A stretch of DNA of 40,922 nucleotides from an uncultured Bacteroidales bacterium. GTDB lineage: Bacteria > Bacteroidota > Bacteroidia > Bacteroidales > FEN-979. Position 1 is the stretch's first letter. Each line of letters opens with the position of its first letter. Positions 34,367 through 40,922 of this stretch are shown here, piece after piece. The stretch covers positions 1 to 40,922 of the forward strand of contig CAIQUS010000147.1 in NCBI GenBank assembly GCA_903875045.1, in the 5' to 3' direction. A program made the position numbers and the translations under genes. The notes under the pieces were generated by a model, which ran no database searches, had not been told where the DNA came from, and worked only from the letters and a program-made list of their open reading frames with translations.

Positions 34367-36382
34367 ATGAAAACAAAGATATTCAGTTTGATAATCATGT
34401 TCGGACTTTATGCTCTTTCTGCCATCAGTCAGCAGAATACAAAATTATTAGTCCCGTTTAACTTCCCTAACAATATTGATTCAAGAACAGCCCACCCTGA
34501 TTCAACCTTCGGCGCTTTTACGGAAATTTCACCAACCGATTCTCTGTTTACAACTCCACCTGCTGAAGATTTTTGGGTCGTCGCAACTTCCTCGGCTGAT
34601 TATGACAACGATGGCGATCTCGATATCGCTGTTCTTGGTTACTATGTTGTTTACAATGTGGGTGCTGAGGATAAACTGATTCTAATGCGCAATGACAGCC
34701 TTGAAGTTCCTGACAAATGGAAGTTCACCTATTTCAGTATACCCCTTGGAACACTTACTGCTGGAGCATCTGATATGGCCTGGGGTGATGCTGATGGCGA
34801 TGGTGATCTGGATCTTGTGGTCGGAACGGATGGGAAGACTGTGATTTACAGAAATGACAGTGGAACTATTGTATTAACCGACACTGATTTGCCTGGGTAT
34901 TGGGAGGACAACAGCCAGGCTTATTTTAATCTACGATCAATCAGCTGGGCAGATTATGACAATGATGGCGACCTGGACCTGTTGATACCTTCCGTTTATA
35001 ATTTCGGCACCTCTGCTTATCAAACTGCCCTGATGCGAAATGACGGACCGAACGGAACCGGAGGATGGATATTTACTGAATTTGATTCAGTTTTCGCACC
35101 CACCATGCACGCTCAAAGTTCCTGGGCTGATTTTGATGATGACGGAGACCTGGACCTGTTGCTTGTGAACATTGCGCCAATTTATGACGCTGGTTTCATA
35201 CATCGCTACAGAAATGATGGCAATGGGGTATTTGCTGAAGAGAATATACTGAGTTCAACATCTATTGAACATGGTGAAGCACAATGGGGCGATTATGACG
35301 GAGATGGTGATATGGACATCCTGGTTGCAGGAAATCTTAAGGAAGTGAATGGCTCTCTGACACCTATGTCACTGCGTATTTACCGCAACGACAGTGTGAA
35401 TTATGTTCCTTTGGAAGTCATTCCAAATCCCTCAGGAGAGGGATGGTTTGACTTCACTGCGGCTACCTGGGCGGACTACGACTCTGATGGTGATATGGAT
35501 ATCCTGCTTGCCGGAAATTACAATTCTGGTATTGAGATTGAAGGGAGGGCGAGAATTTATTCGAATGACAACGGTGTCTTTACCGATTCCGGCAATCAAC
35601 TGCCCGCACCCCATGCAAGTGGCGACCGTGCCGGCACATTTTCATGGCTCGACATTGATATCGATGGCGATCTTGATTATTTCATTGCAGGTGAGTATTT
35701 TGTTCCTGCGGGAAATGGTCTGGTTGAGGCCCGGATGCACCTTTACCGCAACGATGCCTCCGGAGAGAACCTGGCGCCAGCCATTCCGACCGGGTTATCT
35801 GTTACCCAGGTATCAGAGAGTGCAGTTATCCTGTCGTGGATGCCTGGTATCGACGACCACACACCAAGCCATGCACTCACTTACGATTTGAAACTCTTTC
35901 ACAACAATGTCCCGATTTCACTTCCCGGACGCAAACCGGAGCCTGGTAATGTCAGTGCTGTCACTGAATGGCTATTCACCGGGCTTCTAAACGGCTCCCT
36001 TTATTCGTGGACACTCAGCACGGTGGATGCTGCTTACATTGGCAGCCCTGTTACATCCGGCTCATTCACCATGGGCAACGTTTCGATAACGGAGCCCGGC
36101 GAATACCGTGCACACGGTTATTACCTGGGGCAAAACTATCCGAATCCCTGCAATCGGTTAACAACAATCAGATTTTCTACTCCAACGGAAGGTTTAGTAA
36201 ACCTGACAGTTTATAATTTACATGGGGCCGAGGTTTGCAAAGTGGTATGTGAGAAAAAAGAGGCAGGCGACCACACGGTAACCTTTGATGTAACAGGATT
36301 ATCGCATGGAATATATTATTACAGACTTCAGGCAGGTGAATTTTCACAATCAGGGAAAATGGCAATATCTTTAACCGACTAA
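34367..36382 (+). CDS. FG-GAP repeat protein with type IX sorting domain
   Basis: 671 residues with a signal peptide (MKTKIFSLIIMFGLYALSAISQ). Seven FG-GAP/VCBS repeats with calcium-binding acidic loops span about 70-440; examples are SADYDNDGDLDIAV, AWGDADGDGDLDLVV and QWGDYDGDGDMDILVA. A fibronectin type III domain (about 465-570) follows, and the protein ends in a type A C-terminal sorting domain (YLGQNYPNPCNRLTTIRFST ... GIYYYRLQAGEFSQSGKMAI). It should be exported by the type IX system and held at the cell surface. The propeller built by FG-GAP repeats probably binds a ligand, but none can be named. It stands alone, with its own promoter. Confidence 0.92.
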   Translation: MKTKIFSLIIMFGLYALSAISQQNTKLLVPFNFPNNIDSRTAHPDSTFGAFTEISPTDSLFTTPPAEDFWVVATSSADYDNDGDLDIAVLGYYVVYNVGAEDKLILMRNDSLEVPDKWKFTYFSIPLGTLTAGASDMAWGDADGDGDLDLVVGTDGKTVIYRNDSGTIVLTDTDLPGYWEDNSQAYFNLRSISWADYDNDGDLDLLIPSVYNFGTSAYQTALMRNDGPNGTGGWIFTEFDSVFAPTMHAQSSWADFDDDGDLDLLLVNIAPIYDAGFIHRYRNDGNGVFAEENILSSTSIEHGEAQWGDYDGDGDMDILVAGNLKEVNGSLTPMSLRIYRNDSVNYVPLEVIPNPSGEGWFDFTAATWADYDSDGDMDILLAGNYNSGIEIEGRARIYSNDNGVFTDSGNQLPAPHASGDRAGTFSWLDIDIDGDLDYFIAGEYFVPAGNGLVEARMHLYRNDASGENLAPAIPTGLSVTQVSESAVILSWMPGIDDHTPSHALTYDLKLFHNNVPISLPGRKPEPGNVSAVTEWLFTGLLNGSLYSWTLSTVDAAYIGSPVTSGSFTMGNVSITEPGEYRAHGYYLGQNYPNPCNRLTTIRFSTPTEGLVNLTVYNLHGAEVCKVVCEKKEAGDHTVTFDVTGLSHGIYYYRLQAGEFSQSGKMAISLTD

Positions 36383-36502
36383 ATAATCTTCAGGATTCCG
36401 GGCGTATGGAAATAGAAAAGATCCCTTTGAATAGATTTTCAACATTTGAGCATTACATATAAAAAATTGAATGATTTTAGGGTAAAATACTGGCTTTTAA
36501 TT

Positions 36503-36510
36503 TATATTTG
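36503..36510 (+). promoter_or_regulatory. Possible -7 box before DUF2177 gene
   Basis: TATATTTG matches TAnnTTTG. The possible -33 partner (TTTAG near 36477) is weak and slightly too far away. It lies about 130 bases upstream of the ATG at 36643. Confidence 0.3.
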
Positions 36511-36642
36511 CAATCATACTTAAAGCCACATTGAACAAACATACTGAAAAAGGGTAGCCCCGGAGCGGCTTCAATTATTTTGGTTTAATTTGTAAAGTTT
36601 CCGGTTTTTAACGTTAAACTCCTGCGACAAAACCCCAAGGTT

Positions 36643-37050
36643 ATGACATTTCCAAAAATTATTATCAGTTACCTTTTAACCACCCTTGTATTTTTCGCCA
36701 TCGATATGGTCTGGCTAGGCTTTGTAGCGAAGAATCTCTACCGGAAATATCTTGGTGCCCTGCTCAGCGACACGGTTAACTGGAGTGCCGCCATCATTTT
36801 TTACCTGATATTCATCATTGGGATATTCATCTTTGTCATCACGCCGGCAGTTGAGAAGCAATCTCTGGCAAGGGCAATTGTTCTGGGTGCCATCTTTGGG
36901 TTTATCGCCTATGCCACCTATGATCTGACAAATTATGCAACCCTGAAAGGTTTTCCGTTGAGCATTGTGTTCATTGACCTCACGTGGGGAGCATGCCTTA
37001 CAGCAATGGTCAGTATGGCGGGATATTACATTGTCAAATTTATCGGATGA
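36643..37050 (+). CDS. DUF2177 family membrane protein
   Basis: 135 residues with four membrane helices. The opening IISYLLTTLVFFAIDMVWLG followed by AKNLYRKYLG, and the later YATYDLTNYATLKGFP and DLTWGACLTA, are the family marks. The function of DUF2177 proteins is not established. It stands in front of the TPR gene with a 48-bp gap, so they may share a transcript. Confidence 0.88.
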   Translation: MTFPKIIISYLLTTLVFFAIDMVWLGFVAKNLYRKYLGALLSDTVNWSAAIIFYLIFIIGIFIFVITPAVEKQSLARAIVLGAIFGFIAYATYDLTNYATLKGFPLSIVFIDLTWGACLTAMVSMAGYYIVKFIG

Positions 37051-37098
37051 ATCTGACCCGATAAAAGCAAGATATACCCTTTTTTATTCTACCCTGTG

Positions 37099-38985
37099 AT
37101 GCATAAACTCATCTCACTCCTTTTCCCCCAGTGGAGGTTCTTCCTGATCAGCACAGCTTTTTTGACATTAAACCCCGGACTTTATGCCATCAACCTGGAT
37201 AGTCTTGCCCGTTTGCTCCCGGGAAAGAGTGGTATTGAAAAGGCGCAGGTACTCAATGAGCTATCCCAAGGGTATTCTGCGGATTACCCTGCCAAAGCAA
37301 TTGCTTTTGCAACGGAAGCGCTTTCAATCTCCCGTTCGTTGAAGTATCCCCAAGAAGAGGCAATGGCACTATACAACCTTGCAGAAAGTTCACTGAATAT
37401 GGACAACGTTCAGGAAGCCATTCGCTTTTATCAACAATCGGCTGACGTGGAGATGATGGATGCCGGCACAGACTCAAAGAACTATATCGACAGGATGGGG
37501 GATATCGGCTATTGTTATCTGATGCTGAATCAGTATGAAAAAGCATTGAAGTATTTCGAAAAGGGCCGGGACCTGGCCATAAAAATCAATTATACGGAAG
37601 AAGCTGCAAACAATTATTCGAACATTGCGACTATTTATGTGGAATGGGGCGATTATGGCAAGGCTATCACCCATTTTCAAAAAGCCATGGATATTGACCG
37701 GAAAGCCAATCGCAGGGATCAGTTTTCGACCGATCTGAATAATATCGGGAAGGTTTATGAATTATCCGCCAAATACCCGCAGGCGACCCAATATTATCTT
37801 GAAGCGCTTGAGATTGAACGATTGGCAGGGAATAAGGCAAAGATCGCCATCCGTTTGAACAACCTTGGCACGGTTTACAAAGCATGGGAAAAATATCCGG
37901 AAGCGTTGAGGTATTTCCAACAGGCCCTTGAACTTGAAAGGGCTTTGGGGGACAATGAAAAAGTTGGCAAACGGCTTGCATACATTGGCGCAACTTACCT
38001 GGCCATGGCTCAGTTTGATCAGTGCTATTCATACCTTCAGCAGGCGCTGGCAATACTCTCAAAAACAGATCTCACTGATGAACTTGCACGCATTCAAAAC
38101 AGCTTTGGAAAGTATTACCTGGCAAAGAACAACAGAACCTTGGCGGTGGAACATCTCCTGCTTAGTCAGGAACATGCCATAAAAAACAATCTGAAACCTT
38201 TGCAGATCAGCAATCTGAAAACGTTATACGAAATATATGAACAAACAGGGGAATCGGGAAAAGCGTTGGTTGCGTATAAGCAGTACCAGCCATTGAAAGA
38301 TTCTGTTTTTTCGAAGGAAAGTGACAACAAACTGGCTGAATTCCAGGCCCGGTTCGAAAATGAAAAAATGCAAATCGAAAATGAGCTACTCCGGAATGAC
38401 GCAAATTTGAAAAAAAAGATCTACCTGCTCTCAGCAATCCTCTCTGCCAGCCTTGTTTTTATCCTCCTGTCTATCATTTTTATTCTCCGTCTCAGGGCAA
38501 GAAACGCCAGGCAGTCGAAGGAGATTGCAGAAAAAAATGCCGCATTTTTAACAGAAGAGATGGAGGTGAAAAACAGAGAACTCACCTACAATGCACTGGC
38601 AATTATCCGAAACAATGAGGCAACCACAGAGGTTATTGAAACCATTGAACAAGCTTTACGAACCGGCCAATCTGTTGACGTGCTGGAAACGGTTCTTCAA
38701 AACATCAAAACCCTGGAACGGGATAAAAGCTGGAAAGAATTTGAAGTCAGGTTTACACAGGTTCATAAAGACTTCTATGATCGCCTGACCGTTGACTTTC
38801 CCGATCTGACTCCGAATGAAATTAAACTTTGTGCTTTCCTCCGTTTGAATATGACAACCAAAGATATCTCAGCCATTACCCGGCAGAGCATTCACAGCAT
38901 CAATGTCGCAAGGACCCGTTTGAGGAAGAAGATGAACCTTGCCAACAGCGATGAGAACCTGGTCAACTTCCTGATCAAACTGTAG
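37099..38985 (+). CDS. TPR-repeat membrane protein with C-terminal helix-turn-helix
   Basis: 628 residues from the ATG at 37099 (a GTG lies one codon upstream). After a signal-like helix there are about eight tetratricopeptide repeats (e.g. NYSNIATIYVEWGDYGKAIT, RLNNLGTVYKAWEKYPEALR). They are followed by a coiled-coil linker, a membrane helix at about 440-462 (IYLLSAILSASLVFILLSII), a second coiled coil, and a LuxR-like HTH (LTPNEIKLCAFLRLNMTTKD, INVARTRLRKK). This plan, periplasmic TPR sensor plus cytoplasmic HTH, is common in Bacteroidota one-component regulators. Target genes are not evident. Confidence 0.85.
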   Translation: MHKLISLLFPQWRFFLISTAFLTLNPGLYAINLDSLARLLPGKSGIEKAQVLNELSQGYSADYPAKAIAFATEALSISRSLKYPQEEAMALYNLAESSLNMDNVQEAIRFYQQSADVEMMDAGTDSKNYIDRMGDIGYCYLMLNQYEKALKYFEKGRDLAIKINYTEEAANNYSNIATIYVEWGDYGKAITHFQKAMDIDRKANRRDQFSTDLNNIGKVYELSAKYPQATQYYLEALEIERLAGNKAKIAIRLNNLGTVYKAWEKYPEALRYFQQALELERALGDNEKVGKRLAYIGATYLAMAQFDQCYSYLQQALAILSKTDLTDELARIQNSFGKYYLAKNNRTLAVEHLLLSQEHAIKNNLKPLQISNLKTLYEIYEQTGESGKALVAYKQYQPLKDSVFSKESDNKLAEFQARFENEKMQIENELLRNDANLKKKIYLLSAILSASLVFILLSIIFILRLRARNARQSKEIAEKNAAFLTEEMEVKNRELTYNALAIIRNNEATTEVIETIEQALRTGQSVDVLETVLQNIKTLERDKSWKEFEVRFTQVHKDFYDRLTVDFPDLTPNEIKLCAFLRLNMTTKDISAITRQSIHSINVARTRLRKKMNLANSDENLVNFLIKL

Positions 38986-39132
38986 ATACTCGCTGATATT
39001 CAAGTACTTAATGTTTCTGTATCAATAATGTGACCACCATTTCCGGTCATTGTATCACTATTGTATCATACGAATATTTGGTAAAACTCTTTTCCGGCTG
39101 TAATCTTGCCACATCATTTACTTTGATGACCC

Positions 39133-39270
39133 ATGGACGCAAAACAGGAAAAACTTCAGAAAGAAGCAAAAGAATTGGTTAAGATTAAAAAGGATGAGAA
39201 TGTTGCCTTGAGGAAAATTATCATGGCAATGACAAAAAATGCAACTACGGGAGGTAAACCCCGCAAATAG
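39133..39270 (+). CDS. Small hypothetical lysine-rich protein
   Basis: A 45-codon frame starting MDAKQEKLQKEAKELVKIKK and ending GGKPRK. The composition, rich in Lys and Glu with an amphipathic helix pattern, looks more protein-like than random frames of this size. No strong ribosome-binding site or promoter was found, and no family is recognised. It could be chance. Confidence 0.3.
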   Translation: MDAKQEKLQKEAKELVKIKKDENVALRKIIMAMTKNATTGGKPRK

Positions 39271-39468
39271 TCTTCGGGAGTGGTGAACTCCAACCTCAAA
39301 ACAGATAACTTTGAAAAAAAGCAACACATAAGAAACCTGTTTATTCTTGGAAGTCACATTCCTGCAAATAGTTTGGTTCGGGGTACTTCTTGAAATTTCA
39401 ATTGGCTGTTAAGTAATGCTTAAACACCGTATAGGAGATCAATTTCAGAATATAAGTACCCTTATGTA

Positions 39469-39506
39469 TTGCTTTTACTTTTAAGTAAATCAATAAGCAA
39501 AAGCAA
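39469..39506 (+). repeat. Nested inverted repeat in the IS110 leader
   Basis: TTGCTTTT (39469-39476) pairs with AAAAGCAA (39499-39506), and inside it TACTT pairs with AAGTA around TT. A second small hairpin, ATAAG-TACC-CTTAT, lies just upstream (39452-39465). These lie in the non-coding left end, where bridge RNA is expected in this family. Confidence 0.45.
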
Positions 39507-39510
39507 AGTT

Positions 39511-40866
39511 ATGAAAAAAGAAAAAGTAAACAAAGGAGTAATTAAAATGGGAAGTGGGTTGCCTGTGTTTAACCATTTTGCAGCAGGAATTGATATTGGA
39601 GACACTCTCCATTGTATTGCCATCAACGATGGTAATGGTGGGCACGAAGTAAAAACCACTTCGGCATTTACATGCGATTTAAACGAAATCGTGGATTATT
39701 TGAAAAGCAATGGAATTACCACCGCAGCCATGGAAAGTACGGGTGTGTACTGGTTGCCCCTTTACATCATGCTTGAGGAGGCAGGAATAGAACCCTACTT
39801 AGTCAATGCAAAGCACGTAAAAAATGTTACAGGGCGAAAGAAAGATGACACAGATTCTATATGGATTCAAAAGCTTCATACTTGTGGTCTGTTGCAGAAA
39901 AGTTTTCAACCAGACAATGAAATTCGTTTGCTAAGGAATTACACCCGCCAGCGAAAAAATTTAATCATATTGGGCACAGATGCAGTTAGACGAATGCAAA
40001 AAGCACTTGAGCTCATGAATATTAAAATTCACACTGTTATAAGCGATATACTAGGTAAAACAGGGATGGAAATGGTGAAAGCGATTCTCGCAGGGGAAAA
40101 AGATCCTCAAATTTTGGCCACCCTGTGCGACCCAAGAATTAAGGCTTCCCAAGAGGAAATAATCAAGTCATTGCAAGGGATATGGAAAGAGGAATATTTA
40201 TTCATGTTAGAACAGGCTGTTGAAAATTACGAATTTCATCAAAAGCAGATCAAGAATTGTGAAGAAAAAATTAAACAGCAATTATTAAAGCAAGTTGCGA
40301 TAATAAAAGAAGGAGACATTACAAGTCTGGAAGAAATGCTTAAAAAAAAAGCGAAATCCAAAAGAAATCAATTTGATTTTGCAATTTCTCCTTTATTGAA
40401 TGCAATAGCTGGAGTGGATTTGTGTATGGTACCAGGGATAAGTGAGGTAACGGCCTTGGGATTTATTTCAGAAGTAGGCGTAGATATGAGTAAATGGAAT
40501 AGCGGTAAACAATTTGCAGCTTGGCTCAATCTGACTCCAAACACAAAAATCACCGGAGGAAAGATCATCAGCAGTAAAATGATGAAGAAAAACAATAAGG
40601 CAGGACAATATTTAAGACAAGCAGCCTCCTGTTTATCAACCAACAAAACTCCAATTGGCGATTATTATCGCAGAATGCGAGCGAGGCTGGGAGGAAGAGG
40701 CGCAGCTTTAACTACTGCGCATAAACTATCGAGAATCATTTACACCATGTTGGTGAAAAAAACCGCATATAATCCGGGAATGATGATTGACAATCAAGAA
40801 AAATTTAAAGAGGAAAAAATTAAAAAACTTGAAAAACAATTAGCCCGTTTAAGGCAAGTGGCATGA
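39511..40866 (+). CDS. IS110-family transposase (DEDD RuvC-like)
   Basis: 451 residues from the ATG at 39511; MGSGLPVF 12 codons later is another possible start. The N-terminal RuvC-like domain shows the DEDD residues Asp28 (AAGIDIGDTLH), Glu75 (AAMESTGVYW), and Asp112 and Asp115 (GRKKDDTDSIW). A helical linker follows, and the C-terminal transposase_20 domain (MVPGISEVTALGFISEVG, FAAWLNLTPNTKITGGK) contains the family's serine region. It appears full length and intact. The gene is visibly richer in A+T than the neighbouring cytochrome genes, as expected for a mobile element. Members of this family are guided by an RNA from the element's own end. Confidence 0.93.
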   Translation: MKKEKVNKGVIKMGSGLPVFNHFAAGIDIGDTLHCIAINDGNGGHEVKTTSAFTCDLNEIVDYLKSNGITTAAMESTGVYWLPLYIMLEEAGIEPYLVNAKHVKNVTGRKKDDTDSIWIQKLHTCGLLQKSFQPDNEIRLLRNYTRQRKNLIILGTDAVRRMQKALELMNIKIHTVISDILGKTGMEMVKAILAGEKDPQILATLCDPRIKASQEEIIKSLQGIWKEEYLFMLEQAVENYEFHQKQIKNCEEKIKQQLLKQVAIIKEGDITSLEEMLKKKAKSKRNQFDFAISPLLNAIAGVDLCMVPGISEVTALGFISEVGVDMSKWNSGKQFAAWLNLTPNTKITGGKIISSKMMKKNNKAGQYLRQAASCLSTNKTPIGDYYRRMRARLGGRGAALTTAHKLSRIIYTMLVKKTAYNPGMMIDNQEKFKEEKIKKLEKQLARLRQVA

Positions 40867-40922
40867 ATTTTACAAATTAATGGTATTGAAATTCAAATAG
40901 TTAAAAAGTGTTATATAGGAGA

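Larger units (their letters stand above)
38986..39510. other. Intergenic region with small repeats, a short frame and IS left end
   Basis: No large gene is present. At 39018-39068 TGTATCA occurs three times, the last two within ATTGTATCA copies 11 bp apart, and a TGACC/GGTCA inverted repeat lies at 39031-39049. A 45-codon frame is at 39133-39270. From 39430 the sequence probably belongs to the IS110 element. Confidence 0.5.
39430..40922 (+). mobile_element. IS110-family insertion sequence (right end at window edge)
   Basis: An IS110 transposase gene is flanked by a 9-bp direct repeat, TATAGGAGA, at 39430-39438 and 40914-40922. IS110 elements lack inverted terminal repeats and often show a short repeated core at the junctions, so these may mark the ends, giving an element of roughly 1.48 kb, in the normal range. 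The right copy touches the end of the window, so the repeat could be longer. The left leader would be only 72 bases to the ATG at 39511, short for the guide (bridge) RNA of this family. Confidence 0.55.

Noticed and set aside
36558-36572. AGCC/GGCT hairpin before the DUF2177 gene
   Set aside because: Only four base pairs in the stem and no supporting context.
39126-39177. Second short frame starting at ATG 39126
   Set aside because: It overlaps the more protein-like frame at 39133 and has a composition like random sequence.

Overview
The window looks like a chromosomal segment of a member of the Bacteroidota. Supporting features are two type IX secretion C-terminal sorting domains, a PorP/SprF-family protein, a gingipain-type C25 peptidase, a fused ResB-CcsA cytochrome c maturation protein, FG-GAP and PKD/Ig-like surface proteins, an IS110 element of the type common in this phylum, and several promoters of the TTTG / TAnnTTTG type. 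The content points to an organism that exports electrons to, or takes them from, extracellular partners. The reading frames together carry 48 CXXCH haem c motifs plus three CX3CH motifs.

Layout. 78-7380 (minus): an apparent operon with an NHL-propeller lipoprotein, a 5-haem lipoprotein, a porin-like beta-barrel, a 9-haem cytochrome, a C25 peptidase and a truncated Lcl-domain surface protein. The barrel between two cytochromes suggests an outer-membrane electron conduit. 7527-8156 (minus): a 4-haem cytochrome with its own sigma-54-type promoter and, between it and the conduit operon, a perfect 19-bp hairpin. 8481-14141 (minus): NHL propeller, a 12-haem cytochrome broken by one frameshift, a histidine kinase with a CXXCH motif in its periplasmic sensor, and an NtrC-type response regulator. 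14316-25735 (plus, divergent): an NHL/Ig-repeat protein with a type IX sorting domain, a 2300-residue protein that puts eight tandem Ig/PKD-like repeats in front of a 20-haem cytochrome head, and a PorP/SprF-family protein. 25745-29578 (minus): the cytochrome c maturation fusion. 29706-38985: ordinary accessory genes (GT87-like membrane protein, SDR-DUF2867, TfoX-N, Gfo/Idh/MocA, FG-GAP type IX cargo, DUF2177, TPR regulator). 39430-40922: an IS110 element at the window edge.

The main discovery is a self-contained candidate regulatory circuit. A haem-c sensor kinase and its sigma-54 activator sit inside the cytochrome cluster. GG-N10-GC type promoters stand before the divergent cytochrome operons, one of them palindromic and readable in both directions. 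A near match stands before the 4-haem gene. An 18-bp dyad, GTGGG-N8-CCCAC, occurs three times: twice in tandem between the activator gene and the 4-haem promoter, and once beyond the divergent promoters. I infer that these dyads are the activator's enhancer sites. The effector output would be surface electron transfer: haems attached by the ResB-CcsA fusion, a barrel conduit, and a giant repeat-mounted cytochrome whose operon carries type IX secretion parts.

All functional statements are from reading translations and motifs by eye. No database search was possible.
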